Assembly (NCBI RefSeq): GCF_040729435.1
Contig: NZ_CP160398.1
Location: 4,817,001 to 4,881,000 of the forward strand
From: Pseudomonas sp. HOU2
Lineage (GTDB): Bacteria > Pseudomonadota > Gammaproteobacteria > Pseudomonadales > Pseudomonadaceae
Direction: 5' to 3'
Length of the DNA: 64,000 bases
In this document: positions 17,718-26,436 of the stretch, in pieces
Layout of the letters: every line of letters starts with the position of its first letter
Numbering within the stretch: position 1 is the first letter of the stretch
Translations under genes and position numbers: made by a program
Notes under the pieces: model-generated
Told to the model about the DNA's origin: nothing
Seen by the model: only the letters and a program-made list of their open reading frames with translations
The model's database searches: none

Positions 17718-17791
17718 TGGAGCGGGTAGAGGGAATCGAACCCTCAACTAAAGCTTGGGAAGCTTTCGTTTTGCCACTAAACTATACCCGC
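17718..17791 (-). tRNA. tRNA-Gly (CCC)
   Basis: On the minus strand a 74-base cloverleaf starts GCGGGTATAGTTTAGTGG and ends with encoded CCA. The acceptor stem GCGGGTA/TACCCGC pairs perfectly. The anticodon loop reads TTCCCAA, giving anticodon CCC, which reads GGG codons. The T-arm contains GGTTCGATTCC. A strong terminator follows. Confidence 0.95.
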
Positions 17792-17950
17792 TCAGAGCGG
17801 CTGACTTTGTACCAGAGTCGGGCGCAGATTTGAAGTTTTTCTTTTGCTCGCAGCGCGTTACAGCATTGAAAACGGTCATCCGCGGGCGAATCTGCAGGAC
17901 AGTCCATGCTGGTTTTTCAGCCCCACAGACTCGCTCGCGACGACGCTTTT

Positions 17951-18835
17951 TCAAATGGCCAATGCATGGTGATCCTGGACGAACGAGTAGCGCGTTCGGC
18001 TCGACTGTTGTGACGGTTTCAGGAAACCGAGCAGGGCGTTCTGGCTATCGCGGCACGCAGCCTTGTGCTCCATGTCGAGGAAGTGCCCAGTGGCCTGCAG
18101 CGTGGTGAAGGTGCTGTGCGCCACGTGGTTGGCAAATATCCGAGCGTCTTCAGCGGCGGTGTACTCATCCCATTCGCCGTTGAGAAACAGCACCGGCACG
18201 TTGATCTTCTTCGCCGCATTCAAATAGCACTGACGATCGCTGTGCAGTACGTCACTGATATGGAAGTGCATCTGTCCGTATTCGTGCTCGGCCAGGCTGC
18301 TGACGTGGCGATAGTTGAAGCGCTTGAACAGTGACGGCAGGTGTTTGCCGATAGTGCTGTTGACCAGATGCCCGACGCGGTCGCCGTCGCGTTGGCCGAG
18401 GTAATCGACACCGCGCTCAAGGTAATCAAGCATGTGTGCGTTGATCACCGGCGAGAACGAGCTGATCACGGCTTTCTCGATACGCCGCGGCTGTTGCGAC
18501 AGGGCAACCAGAGTCGCCGCACCACCCCAGGAAAACGACAGCACGTGTTCGGCGCCGAAATGGTCGATCAACTCCAGCAAGATCAGCCCTTCGACTTCCT
18601 TGGTCAGATGTTTCTCGTGACGGTTGTGGATTTTCGACTTGCCCGCGTAGGGTTGGTCGTAGCAAACCACGTTGAATTGCGGGTGCAGGTTTTTCACAGT
18701 CTGTGCAAACGACGCAGTCGTGGCCATCGAGCCGTTGACCAGGATGATGGTCTTTTCTGCGGCGTCTGCGCGATAGAACTCCGTGTAAACCCGATACTGA
18801 CCCTGTATATCCAGCACAGCGATTTCTGGCCTCAT
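17951..18835 (-). CDS. phaG: PhaG, 3-hydroxyacyl-ACP:CoA transacylase
   Basis: A 294-residue alpha/beta-hydrolase-fold enzyme that moves (R)-3-hydroxyacyl groups from fatty-acid synthesis (ACP) to CoA for medium-chain polyhydroxyalkanoate synthesis. It begins MRPEIAVLDIQGQYRVYTEF, as I recall for P. putida PhaG. It has the nucleophile elbow FSWGGA, the family HX4D motif (HFHISD) and the C-terminal GHFLDME. ATG 18835 follows CAGGAGTCTTATGAC. It is related to RhlA of rhamnolipid synthesis but resembles PhaG more. The 315 bases upstream (18836-19150) contain no gene I can support. Confidence 0.92.
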   Translation of the reverse strand: MRPEIAVLDIQGQYRVYTEFYRADAAEKTIILVNGSMATTASFAQTVKNLHPQFNVVCYDQPYAGKSKIHNRHEKHLTKEVEGLILLELIDHFGAEHVLSFSWGGAATLVALSQQPRRIEKAVISSFSPVINAHMLDYLERGVDYLGQRDGDRVGHLVNSTIGKHLPSLFKRFNYRHVSSLAEHEYGQMHFHISDVLHSDRQCYLNAAKKINVPVLFLNGEWDEYTAAEDARIFANHVAHSTFTTLQATGHFLDMEHKAACRDSQNALLGFLKPSQQSSRTRYSFVQDHHALAI

Positions 18836-19150
18836 GTCATAAGACTCCTGGCAAGCAAGCGGGTATGCGCGCAAATAGAGATTGCACGAGCTTTGTGACA
18901 GGTAGGCATACGCCTGGAATTTGCTTGGCCCATGTCGATCCATGACTGCGGTCGACGGGTGTTGTTATTGGCGGGCAGTCTGCCGGCTGAGGCGCAACCC
19001 GAGGGCTGACGACCGGCAAAAAGTTTCTTGGAAGTATGTTGTGACTCATCGGTCACAATTTGGCCGACGTCCTGATTCAAGCAGTGGGAGAGGGATCGCG
19101 CAAGTGCCGTTGGTAAATTGTTCGACAACTTCTGCTGAGCGGTCGCCGGC

Positions 19151-19843
19151 TTAGAACAAATGGATCTCTTCGGTGCGCAAGGCGCGATACTCGCCCGGTT
19201 TTAGCGCGTTATCCAGCGACAGCGGGCCCATGGATTCGCGGTGCAGGCGCAAGACTTTGTTGTTGAAGTGACCAAACATGCGCTTCACCTGATGGTAGCG
19301 ACCCTCGACGATGCTCAGGCGCGCCGCTCTTGGGCCGAGCACTTCGAGTTGCGCCGGTTGCGTGGTCAGGTTTTCGAAGGCGAAGTAGATGCCATCGGCA
19401 AACGTGAGGGCGTATTGCGGCCCGATCTCCTGTTCGGTCTCGACGTAATAGACCTTCGGCAGTTTGGTCTGCGGTTGGGTCAGGCGTCGCGACCAACTGC
19501 CATCGTTGGTGATCAACATCAGTCCGGTGGTGTTGAAGTCGAGGCGACCGGCGATGTGCAGGTCGTCCTTGTCCGGTTCATCGATCAGGTCAAGCACGGT
19601 CGGGTGCTGCGGATCGCGAGTGGCGCTGACGCACCCCGGCGGTTTGTGCAGCATGAAGTAGCGTGCCGGTTTGCCGAGTTGCAGGACTTCTTCATCGACT
19701 TCGACGCGGCTGAACTCCAGCACTTCGCTGTGCGGGTCGCTGACGACTTTTCCGTCGATCCGCACGCGCTTTTCCACCAGCAACAGACGAACCTGCTGAC
19801 GGTTATAGCGGGGCAGGTTGCTGAGAAAACGGTCGACGCGCAT
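19151..19843 (-). CDS. rsuA: 16S rRNA pseudouridine 516 synthase
   Basis: A 230-residue RsuA-type enzyme. An N-terminal S4 RNA-binding domain (VDRFLSNLPRYNRQQVRLLLVEKRVRIDG, residues 3-31) precedes the catalytic domain with the active-site aspartate in AGRLDFNTTGLMLITNDG. EGRYHQVKRMF and the closing RLHRESMGPLSL are typical of the RsuA/RluB/E/F branch. The length and the S4 domain favour RsuA, which modifies U516 in helix 18 of 16S rRNA. Confidence 0.9.
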   Translation of the reverse strand: MRVDRFLSNLPRYNRQQVRLLLVEKRVRIDGKVVSDPHSEVLEFSRVEVDEEVLQLGKPARYFMLHKPPGCVSATRDPQHPTVLDLIDEPDKDDLHIAGRLDFNTTGLMLITNDGSWSRRLTQPQTKLPKVYYVETEQEIGPQYALTFADGIYFAFENLTTQPAQLEVLGPRAARLSIVEGRYHQVKRMFGHFNNKVLRLHRESMGPLSLDNALKPGEYRALRTEEIHLF

Positions 19844-19876
19844 GGTCAGGAATCGGCGAACAAAGGGCTGCGTATC

Positions 19877-20107
19877 TTACGGGATCGGCCGCGCCGCTGC
19901 CTGCAGTTGCGCCTCCACTTGAGCGCAGCGCGGACACAGGCAGGATTTGTCACGCAGCGCCGCCGGCAGCGCTTCAAGCACGGCGGGGTCGATGCTCACG
20001 CCATAGCACCAGCAGGCCTGATCGGCGGTGCGCGGGTCGGCCAGGGTGCAATCGTTACGTGCGCCGCAGGCCGGGCAGAGGTCGGGTTTGGTGTCGGAAT
20101 CAGGCAT
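19877..20107 (-). CDS. Cysteine-rich CWC-family protein
   Basis: A 76-residue protein from ATG 20107 (MPDSDTKPDLCPACGARNDC); no clear ribosome site is visible and a start farther upstream is possible. It has eight cysteines: CPACG, NDC, ACWCYG and CLCPRC. The pattern is that of the cysteine-rich CWC family, likely a small zinc-binding protein of unknown role. It lies 34 bases from rsuA on the same strand and precedes it in transcription, and the two are often linked in Pseudomonas. Confidence 0.78.
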   Translation of the reverse strand: MPDSDTKPDLCPACGARNDCTLADPRTADQACWCYGVSIDPAVLEALPAALRDKSCLCPRCAQVEAQLQAAARPIP

Positions 20108-20372
20108 AAGTCGGGTGAGGCATTTTTCCACGCAGGTGCGGTTACGGCCGATTTGCTTGGCCCGTTGCATCGCATGATCGGCCCGGGACGGTAGCCTGTG
20201 CAAGCTCGCAGGCCAACCGTGGGAGCAAACCTGCTACCACAGAGGATTTTCAGTGTGACTGACGCCGCTGATCTGAAGCCTTTCCGCGCCCGGCACTTGC
20301 CCCCGACGTGACAGTCAAAACTGTGTCGGCTGCGCTGTCTTGCTGCGGCCGCTGGTCTTTCAGGAGGCCGTC

Positions 20373-20636
20373 ATGAGTACTTCAAAACTGTTGCGCCGGG
20401 TGCTGCTGGGAGCGGTGCTCGGCCTGGGTCTGTCCGGGTGTTATTACTACGCCGGTCCTTACGATGCTTACCCCGCCACTTACTACTATCCCGGCTATTA
20501 CTCACCTTATTACTACGGCGGTTATTACGGCCCGCGCTATTACGGTGGCGGACATTATTACTACGGCGGCTACGGTTATCGCGGTGGTTATGGACGCGGT
20601 TATCACGGCGGCGGCTATCACGGTGGGCACCACTGA
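20373..20636 (+). CDS. Small Tyr/Gly-rich lipoprotein
   Basis: An 87-residue protein started at ATG 20373 after CAGGAGGCCGTC. A lipoprotein signal peptide ends in the lipobox LSGC at residues 20-23. The mature part is almost entirely Tyr, Gly, Pro and His, with YYYPGYYSPYYYGGYYGP runs and a C-terminal GYHGGGYHGGHH. It should be anchored in the outer membrane; low complexity and the terminal histidines hint at metal binding or surface assembly, but no function is known. It resembles the next gene in design. Confidence 0.75.
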   Translation: MSTSKLLRRVLLGAVLGLGLSGCYYYAGPYDAYPATYYYPGYYSPYYYGGYYGPRYYGGGHYYYGGYGYRGGYGRGYHGGGYHGGHH

Positions 20637-20815
20637 TCGGCGGCTGAATGAAAGTGTTTTTCAAATGAACAGGATTTCATCAATCACATGTTTCAACTTG
20701 TTACGAAAGCGCACCAGATTCGGAAAACGCTGTCTGATTATTCGTCAGTCACCCAATAAACGACTGATGCCTGCCAGCGTCGCTGGTGCGGCTACCCGCG
20801 GTCCAGGAGGCCGCC

Positions 20816-21214
20816 ATGTATCGACGAATTCTTCTACTTGCTGCGATGATGTTTTCCGTTGCCGGTTGCGCTCCCTACTCCTACGCAGACAGTTATTACA
20901 GCTCAGAGGTCTACACCTCACCCGCTCCGGCGTACTACAACACTGGCGGCACCTATTACAGCGGTGGCAGCACCTACTACTCGGCCCCGCGCTACTACCA
21001 GGCGGCCCCGCGTTACTACCAACCGGCCCCGCGTTATTACTCGGCGCCACGTTACTACCAACCAGCGCCGCGCTACTACGAGAGCCGCCGCTGGCACGAC
21101 AATGATCGCGGGCGCTGGGACGGGCACCGTGGTGGGGGTTGGGATCGTGACCGTGGTGGCCGTGATCATCACGGTAACCGCGGTGACCACGGCGGTCGAG
21201 GTGGTCGCTGGTAA
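20816..21214 (+). CDS. Lipoprotein with PRYYxxA repeats
   Basis: A 132-residue protein started at ATG 20816 after CCAGGAGGCCGCC. The lipobox is SVAGC at residues 14-18. Residues 58-88 are tandem copies of a six- to seven-residue unit (PRYYQAA, PRYYQPA, PRYYSA). The C-terminus is rich in Arg, Gly, Asp and His (GRWDGHRGGGWDRDRGG). Both this and the preceding gene share the ribosome-site context GGAGGCCG(T/C)CATG and a Tyr-rich mature part, so they look like diverged duplicates. Function is unknown. Confidence 0.75.
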   Translation: MYRRILLLAAMMFSVAGCAPYSYADSYYSSEVYTSPAPAYYNTGGTYYSGGSTYYSAPRYYQAAPRYYQPAPRYYSAPRYYQPAPRYYESRRWHDNDRGRWDGHRGGGWDRDRGGRDHHGNRGDHGGRGGRW

Positions 21215-21227
21215 TTCACCGCAAACA

Positions 21228-21257
21228 AAAAAGCGGCGCATTGAGCGCCGCTTTTTT
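21228..21257. terminator. Bidirectional terminator
   Basis: AAAAAAGCGGCGC-ATTGA-GCGCCGCTTTTTT is a strong hairpin with A and T tracts between the convergent lipoprotein and acyl-CoA hydrolase genes, usable from both sides. Confidence 0.9.
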
Positions 21258-21279
21258 GTGCCTGCGATTTGCCGGGTGT

Positions 21280-22392
21280 TCAGTAAACCGTCAAATCCGC
21301 CAACGGATGCCGACCTTCCCACACCTTGTGAAAATGCGCCTCGACCACCGCATCCGGCACGGTATTGATATCCGGCCAATGCCAGTGCGGTTTCTGATCC
21401 TTGTCTATCAATCGTGCGCGCACGCCTTCGCTGAATTCCGGGTGCCGGCAGCAATTGAGGCTCAGGGTGTATTCCATCTGGAACACTTCGGCCAGCGACA
21501 GGTAGCGAGCGCGGAGGATCTGTTCCCAGACCAGATGCGCGGTCAGCGGCGAGCCTTCGCTCAGGGTGTTCGCGGCGCGGGCGATCAGCGGGTCGCTGCT
21601 GTCGCGTTGCAGGCTGATGGCTTTCCAGGCGCAGGTGACGTCGCTGACGTCGAGCAGTTCGTCGATCTGCTGACGGCGCGGCAACCACTGCGCTTCGGGC
21701 ATCTGCCCCACGGCTTCCTGTTGCAGGGCCTTGAACAGACTGTTGAGCTGCATGTCGGTCTGTTCCTGCCAATTCAGTTGCAGCAGGCCTTCGATCAGTT
21801 GCGGTTGCTGTTCTTCAAGCAGGAAGCGATCGGCCAGATCCAGATCGATGGCATCGCGCCCGTTCATGTGCGCGCCGGTCAGGCCAAGAAACAGACCGAG
21901 CTTGCCCGGCAACCGTGAGAGAAACCAACTGGCCCCGACGTCCGGATACAGACCGATGGTGATCTCCGGCATTGCCAGGCGACTACTTGGTGTGACGATC
22001 CGCGTGCTGGCGCCTTGCAACAGGCCCATGCCGCCGCCGAGCACGTAACCGTGGCCCCAGCAGATCAGCGGTTTGGGGTAGGTGTGCAGGTTGTAGTCCA
22101 GGCGATATTCGGCGGCGAAAAACTGCGCGGCCAGTGGTGGGACTTCGCCGGGATGGGCGCGACAGGCCTCCACCAGGCTGCGCACCTCGCCGCCGGCGCA
22201 GAACGCCTTGGCACCGTTGCCGCGCAGCAGCACGCAGACGATTTGTGAATCCTTGGCCCAGGCGTTCAGTTTGTCGCTCAGGGCGTTGATCATCGGCAAG
22301 GACAGCGCGTTGAGCGACGTTTCAGCATCCAGGCTGGCGATTCCGAGGCGGGCGCCGTCGGTGCCGGTGAGTTCTTCGAAGTGCAGATTCAT
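21280..22392 (-). CDS. Enoyl-CoA hydratase/isomerase family (3-hydroxyisobutyryl-CoA hydrolase-like)
   Basis: A 370-residue crotonase-fold protein, longer than ordinary hydratases (about 260) and matching 3-hydroxyisobutyryl-CoA hydrolase. Landmarks are GNGAKAFCAGGEVRSL (oxyanion-hole strand), WGHGYVLGGGMGLLQGAS, and MPEITIGLYPDVGASWFLSRLPG with the conserved glutamate and aspartate. The ECH_2 C-terminal domain ends with HPEFSEGVRARLIDKDQKPHW, which includes EGVRA.L.DKD. It probably acts in valine breakdown, hydrolysing 3-hydroxyisobutyryl-CoA. It is monocistronic here. Confidence 0.88.
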   Translation of the reverse strand: MNLHFEELTGTDGARLGIASLDAETSLNALSLPMINALSDKLNAWAKDSQIVCVLLRGNGAKAFCAGGEVRSLVEACRAHPGEVPPLAAQFFAAEYRLDYNLHTYPKPLICWGHGYVLGGGMGLLQGASTRIVTPSSRLAMPEITIGLYPDVGASWFLSRLPGKLGLFLGLTGAHMNGRDAIDLDLADRFLLEEQQPQLIEGLLQLNWQEQTDMQLNSLFKALQQEAVGQMPEAQWLPRRQQIDELLDVSDVTCAWKAISLQRDSSDPLIARAANTLSEGSPLTAHLVWEQILRARYLSLAEVFQMEYTLSLNCCRHPEFSEGVRARLIDKDQKPHWHWPDINTVPDAVVEAHFHKVWEGRHPLADLTVY

Positions 22393-22524
22393 CGTGACCT
22401 CGATCGGGAATTTGAGCGTTCAGTATGATCGCTGTGTGGGAAAGTGCCGGATCTGCGTCAGATCAATTGACAAGCGTGGTCGGCTTTCCTAGGGTTCGCC
22501 CCATTGTTTTTGCCGGGTATGACC

Positions 22525-23217
22525 ATGACTGCTGACGACCGTATCAAACTCGAACCAAGCTGGAAGGAGGCACTGCGTGCTGAGTTCGACCAGCCTTACA
22601 TGGCAGAGTTGCGCACTTTTCTGCAGCAGGAGCGGGCGGCCGGCAAGGAAATCTACCCGCCGGGACCGCTGATTTTCAACGCGCTGAATTCGACGCCGCT
22701 GGATAAAGTCAAAGTGGTGATCCTCGGCCAGGACCCGTACCACGGCCCGGGCCAGGCCCACGGCTTGTGCTTTTCGGTGCAACCGGGCGTGCCGGCGCCG
22801 CCGTCGCTGGTCAACATCTACAAAGAGCTGAAACGCGACCTGAACATCGACATCCCCAACCACGGTTACCTGCAGAGCTGGGCCGATCAGGGTGTGTTGA
22901 TGCTCAACACCACCATGACCGTCGAGCGCGCCAATGCCAACGCGCACAAGGACAAGGGCTGGCAGTTCTTCACCGACCGGATCATCGAACTGGTCAGCGA
23001 ACGCCAGCCGCACCTGGTGTTCATGCTGTGGGGCGCGCATGCGCAGAGCAAGCAGAAACTGATCGATGCGACCAAGCACCTGGTGCTGACCTCGGTGCAT
23101 CCGTCGCCGTTGTCGGCTTATCGTGGATTCCTCGGGTGCGGGCATTTCAGCCGGACCAACAAGTTTCTCGAGCAGAATGGCGAAGCGCCGATCGAGTGGC
23201 GTCTGCCGCCGATTTGA
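22525..23217 (+). CDS. ung: Uracil-DNA glycosylase
   Basis: A 230-residue family 1 UNG that removes uracil from DNA. The catalytic water-activating motif [11 protein letters not shown] is at about residues 61-71 and the minor-groove loop [11 protein letters not shown] near the C-terminus; [10 protein letters not shown] carries the uracil-binding Asn. ATG 22525 gives the usual family length; ATG 22519, two codons upstream, is also possible. It is divergent from the hydrolase gene, with the promoter in the 130-base gap. Confidence 0.95.
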   Translation: MTADDRIKLEPSWKEALRAEFDQPYMAELRTFLQQERAAGKEIYPPGPLIFNALNSTPLDKVKVVILGQDPYHGPGQAHGLCFSVQPGVPAPPSLVNIYKELKRDLNIDIPNHGYLQSWADQGVLMLNTTMTVERANANAHKDKGWQFFTDRIIELVSERQPHLVFMLWGAHAQSKQKLIDATKHLVLTSVHPSPLSAYRGFLGCGHFSRTNKFLEQNGEAPIEWRLPPI

Positions 23218-23233
23218 CTGGCTGAGTAAATCT

Positions 23234-23364
23234 GTGGCGAGGGAGCTTGCTCCCGCTCGGCTGCGCAGCAGCCGCAAAACCTGTGATTTCGGTGTGCCAG
23301 AAGCACCCGGTTCAAGGATCTCGGGTCTGCTGCGCAGCCCCGCGGGAGCAAGCTCCCTCGCCAC
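23234..23364. repeat. REP-like inverted pair (GTGGCGAGGGAGC family)
   Basis: GTGGCGAGGGAGCTTGCTCC and its inverse flank about 85 bases between the convergent ung and AbrB-family genes. Confidence 0.85.
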
Positions 23365-23376
23365 AGTGACGCGGTG

Positions 23377-24411
23377 TTACTCGGGATTACGGTTCCAGTA
23401 CTTGAACAACGGTTCCGCCAGAAACAGCACGAACAGCAAGCGCATCACCTGCATCGCCGTCACCAGCGGCACCGACAGTTGCAGGGTCTCCGCCGTCAGA
23501 CTCATCTCGGCAATCCCCCCGGGCATCATGCCCAACGTCAGCGAGCGCAGATCCAGATGGGTCAGCGCGCTCAAGCCCAACGCCGCCAATGTGGCGATCA
23601 ACATGGTCAGCGCCGTGCCGATCAATGTCCTGCCCATGAATGACGGTGCGCGGCGGAAGAACTGTCGATTGAAGTGACAGCCCAGCCCGCTGCCGATCAG
23701 CCACTGGCCGATCTGGCTGCCGCCGTCGGGCAGGCCGATGTGCAGATCCCAGGCAATGCTCACCGTGGCACTGACCAGCAACGGGCCGAACAACCACGGA
23801 TTGGGTTGACGCAAACGCTGCCAGAGCCAGGCGAGCAGGGCGCCCGCAGGAAACAGAATCGCCAGCCAGCGCCAATCGACGTTGCCAGCGTGGGAAATCG
23901 GCGTGCCGTCGCCCAGCAGATACTTGAACGCGGCCGGCACGCACAGCACCACCACCAGCACCCGCAGACTCTGCCCCGCCGCGACATGGCTGAGCAGCGC
24001 GCCATTGCGTGCGCCGAGGTTGACCATCTCCCCGGAGCCGCCGGGCATGCTCGAGAAAAACGCCGTGGCGCGATCCTCGCCGGTGCGGCGCATCAACCAC
24101 ACGCCGACCACCGCCGACAGACTGGTGACCAGCGCACCGAAGAAGATCAGACCGAAGTGACTCAGCACCTGCTCCATCACCACCGGGGTGAAGTGCAGGC
24201 CGATGCCGATACCGACAATCCATTGGCCGCATTTGCGCCCGCCGGGGATTTCCGTGAGTTGCCACGGGGTCAGGCAGCGCACGAGGATGATCGCCAGCAG
24301 CGAGCCGACCATCCACGGCAGTGGCCAGCCGATCTGGCTGGCGATAAAACCGCCAAGCAGACCGACCAACGGGGTCGCCCACCAGCTTCTGAGGGAGGAG
24401 CGGTCAGACAT
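23377..24411 (-). CDS. AbrB-family (DUF/PF05145) membrane protein
   Basis: A 344-residue integral membrane protein with about ten helices and the repeated signature of the AbrB/AidB-regulator-like membrane family: FFSSMPGGSGEM in the first half and LGMMPGGIAEMSL in the second. It is named for a regulator of ammonia monooxygenase but is a probable transporter. It overlaps the end of the upstream tctA by 8 bases, so it belongs to the tricarboxylate operon; an auxiliary role in uptake or efflux of organic acids is inferred. Confidence 0.85.
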   Translation of the reverse strand: MSDRSSLRSWWATPLVGLLGGFIASQIGWPLPWMVGSLLAIILVRCLTPWQLTEIPGGRKCGQWIVGIGIGLHFTPVVMEQVLSHFGLIFFGALVTSLSAVVGVWLMRRTGEDRATAFFSSMPGGSGEMVNLGARNGALLSHVAAGQSLRVLVVVLCVPAAFKYLLGDGTPISHAGNVDWRWLAILFPAGALLAWLWQRLRQPNPWLFGPLLVSATVSIAWDLHIGLPDGGSQIGQWLIGSGLGCHFNRQFFRRAPSFMGRTLIGTALTMLIATLAALGLSALTHLDLRSLTLGMMPGGIAEMSLTAETLQLSVPLVTAMQVMRLLFVLFLAEPLFKYWNRNPE

Positions 24412-25918
24412 CGGCGATGGCGCGTTGCGCCGCCGAACGTTTGCGCCAGATGCGCAGCAGCGGCATCAGCAACATGATCGCGGTCAGGATCCACACACCG
24501 AAAGTGATCGGGCTCGACCAGAGGATTTCCAGCGCACCGTTGGAGATCGACAGCGCACGACGCAGGTTCTGCTCCATCAGCCCGCCGAGAATGAAGCCCA
24601 GAAGCACCGGCGACAACGGGAAATCCAGTTTGCGCAGGATGTAACCGAAGATGCCGATGCCGACCATCAGGAACAGGTCGAACGTGGTCGCATGCACGGC
24701 GTAGACGCCGATCCCGGTGATGATCGCGATCACCGGCACCAGTGCCCAGTTCGGCACGGCGAGGATGCGGGTGAAGATGCGGATCATCGGGATATTCAGG
24801 ATCACCAGCATGATGTTGGCGATGAACAACGAAGCGATCAGGCCCCAGACGATGTCCGGTTGCTGTTGGAACAGCAGCGGCCCCGGGGTGATGTTGTACA
24901 GCGACAGCGCGCCGATCATCACGGCGGTAGTGCCGGAACCGGGTACACCGAGGGTCAGCATCGGCACCAGCGCGCCGCAGGCCGACGCGCCGATCGCGGT
25001 TTCCGGGGCGGCGAGGCCACGGGCGTCACCCTGACCAAATTTGCCGCCAGTACCGGCGATGCGTTTTTCGGTCATGTAGGCCACGGCACTGGCCAGCGTC
25101 GCGCCGGCACCTGGCAACACGCCCATGATGAAACCCAGCAGGCCGCAACGGATGTTCACCACGAACACCGACGCCGCTTCCTTGAAGTTGAACATCATGC
25201 GCCCGGTGGCCTTCACCGCTTCCTGACCGCGATGGGTTTTTTCCAGCAGCAGGAGGATTTCACTGACCGAGAACAGACCCAGCACCAACACCACGAACTG
25301 AATGCCGTCGGTCAGGTGAATGTTGTCGCCGGTGAAGCGATAAACACCGCTGTTGGCGTCGATGCCGACGGTCGACAGAAACAGGCCGATCAGCGCCGCA
25401 ATAAAAGTCTTCAACGGACGATCACCGGCCATGCCGCCGAGGCAGACAATCGCGAACACCATCAACACGAAGTATTCCGCCGGGCCAAAGGCAATCGCCC
25501 ATTTCGCCAGCAGCGGGGCGAATAGCACCATGCCGCAGGTGGCGATGAACGCGCCGATGAACGAACTCCATGCCGACAGCGACAGCGCGACACCGGCCAG
25601 ACCTTGACGCGCCATCGGATAGCCGTCGAGGGTGGTCATCACGGTCGAAGCTTCGCCCGGAATGTTCAGCAGGATCGAGCTGATCCGCCCGCCGTATTCG
25701 CAGCCGAGATACACCGCCGCCAGCAGAATCAGCGCCGACTCCGGTGGCAGGCCAAGGGCGAAGGCGATCGGGATCAGCAGGGCCACGCCATTGATCGGAC
25801 CCAGGCCCGGCAACAGCCCGACCACGGTGCCGATCAGCGTGCCGGTCAGGGCCGTGACCAGGTTGTACGGACTCAGCGCGACGCCGAAGCCCTGACCCAA
25901 ATAACCGAGAGTATCCAT
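24404..25918 (-). CDS. tctA: Tripartite tricarboxylate transporter, large permease
   Basis: A 504-residue inner-membrane protein with about twelve helices. The TctA signature GTVVGLLPGLGPINGVALLIP appears in parts (LLPGLGPINGVA) near residue 38 and is echoed in the second half by MGVLPGAGATLASAVAY. It is the main channel of the TTT system, energised by the cation gradient, working with TctB and the binding protein TctC. It is one base from tctB and overlaps the AbrB-family gene. Confidence 0.94.
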   Translation of the reverse strand: MDTLGYLGQGFGVALSPYNLVTALTGTLIGTVVGLLPGLGPINGVALLIPIAFALGLPPESALILLAAVYLGCEYGGRISSILLNIPGEASTVMTTLDGYPMARQGLAGVALSLSAWSSFIGAFIATCGMVLFAPLLAKWAIAFGPAEYFVLMVFAIVCLGGMAGDRPLKTFIAALIGLFLSTVGIDANSGVYRFTGDNIHLTDGIQFVVLVLGLFSVSEILLLLEKTHRGQEAVKATGRMMFNFKEAASVFVVNIRCGLLGFIMGVLPGAGATLASAVAYMTEKRIAGTGGKFGQGDARGLAAPETAIGASACGALVPMLTLGVPGSGTTAVMIGALSLYNITPGPLLFQQQPDIVWGLIASLFIANIMLVILNIPMIRIFTRILAVPNWALVPVIAIITGIGVYAVHATTFDLFLMVGIGIFGYILRKLDFPLSPVLLGFILGGLMEQNLRRALSISNGALEILWSSPITFGVWILTAIMLLMPLLRIWRKRSAAQRAIADV

Positions 25919-25919
25919 A

Positions 25920-26378
25920 TCAGTTCTCCAGAACGTCGAGCAGGCCCAGCGGCAGTGGAACGTCCATCAGACGGTCGAACAGCAGGTACAGACCGATGGC
26001 CATCAACGTTGTCACCACAATGCTCGGCAGCCAGCGACCGCCATACAGGCGCGCCATCGGGATGCCGATCAGGATGCTGCTGAGGATGAAGCCCAGCGGT
26101 TCGAACAGACCGGCGAAGACCAGCAGTAACAGCACGCAGACGCCGATCTTGGTCAGGGTTTGGCGATCCAGTGGCGGCTCTTCTTCGCTGTGTTTGATCG
26201 GTGCCGGGCGGAACACCATGTACAGCAGCGCCGCGGCCATCAAGCCGAGCATCAGCAGAGGAAAGGCGCGCGGGCCCACCGGTTCATAAGAAAAAGCCGC
26301 TTGATACGGCCACGCCATCAGGGCCAGGCCGACGCAGGCCAGCAATAGCACCGAGGCGAAAATGCGTTGTAAGAGCAT
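25920..26378 (-). CDS. tctB: Tripartite tricarboxylate transporter, small permease
   Basis: A 152-residue membrane protein with four helices of the TctB family. Helix 1 runs LLLACVGLALMAW, followed by the GPRAFPLLMLGLMAAALLY segment common in TctB, and two C-terminal helices. It pairs with TctA, ending one base before it. The gap of 58 bases to tctC upstream has no terminator. Confidence 0.92.
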   Translation of the reverse strand: MLLQRIFASVLLLACVGLALMAWPYQAAFSYEPVGPRAFPLLMLGLMAAALLYMVFRPAPIKHSEEEPPLDRQTLTKIGVCVLLLLVFAGLFEPLGFILSSILIGIPMARLYGGRWLPSIVVTTLMAIGLYLLFDRLMDVPLPLGLLDVLEN

Positions 26379-26436
26379 GGGAAACTCCTGGGCCGTGGCC
26401 TCGATGCGCGAGGCCGCAGCCGCTAGACAGAGACGA

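Noticed and set aside
20464..21368. Thr/Ile-rich overlapping open frames in the lipoprotein region
   Set aside because: They are other-frame readings of the low-complexity repeats; only the frames with lipobox signal peptides and ribosome sites are credible.
23377..24382. Second reading frame overlapping the AbrB-family gene
   Set aside because: Gly/Arg-rich frame-shifted shadow; the annotated frame has the clear MPGG motifs and membrane helices.
24188..25525. 445-residue plus-strand open frame opposite tctA
   Set aside because: Antisense shadow with His/Gln/Arg bias; tctA is unambiguous on the other strand.
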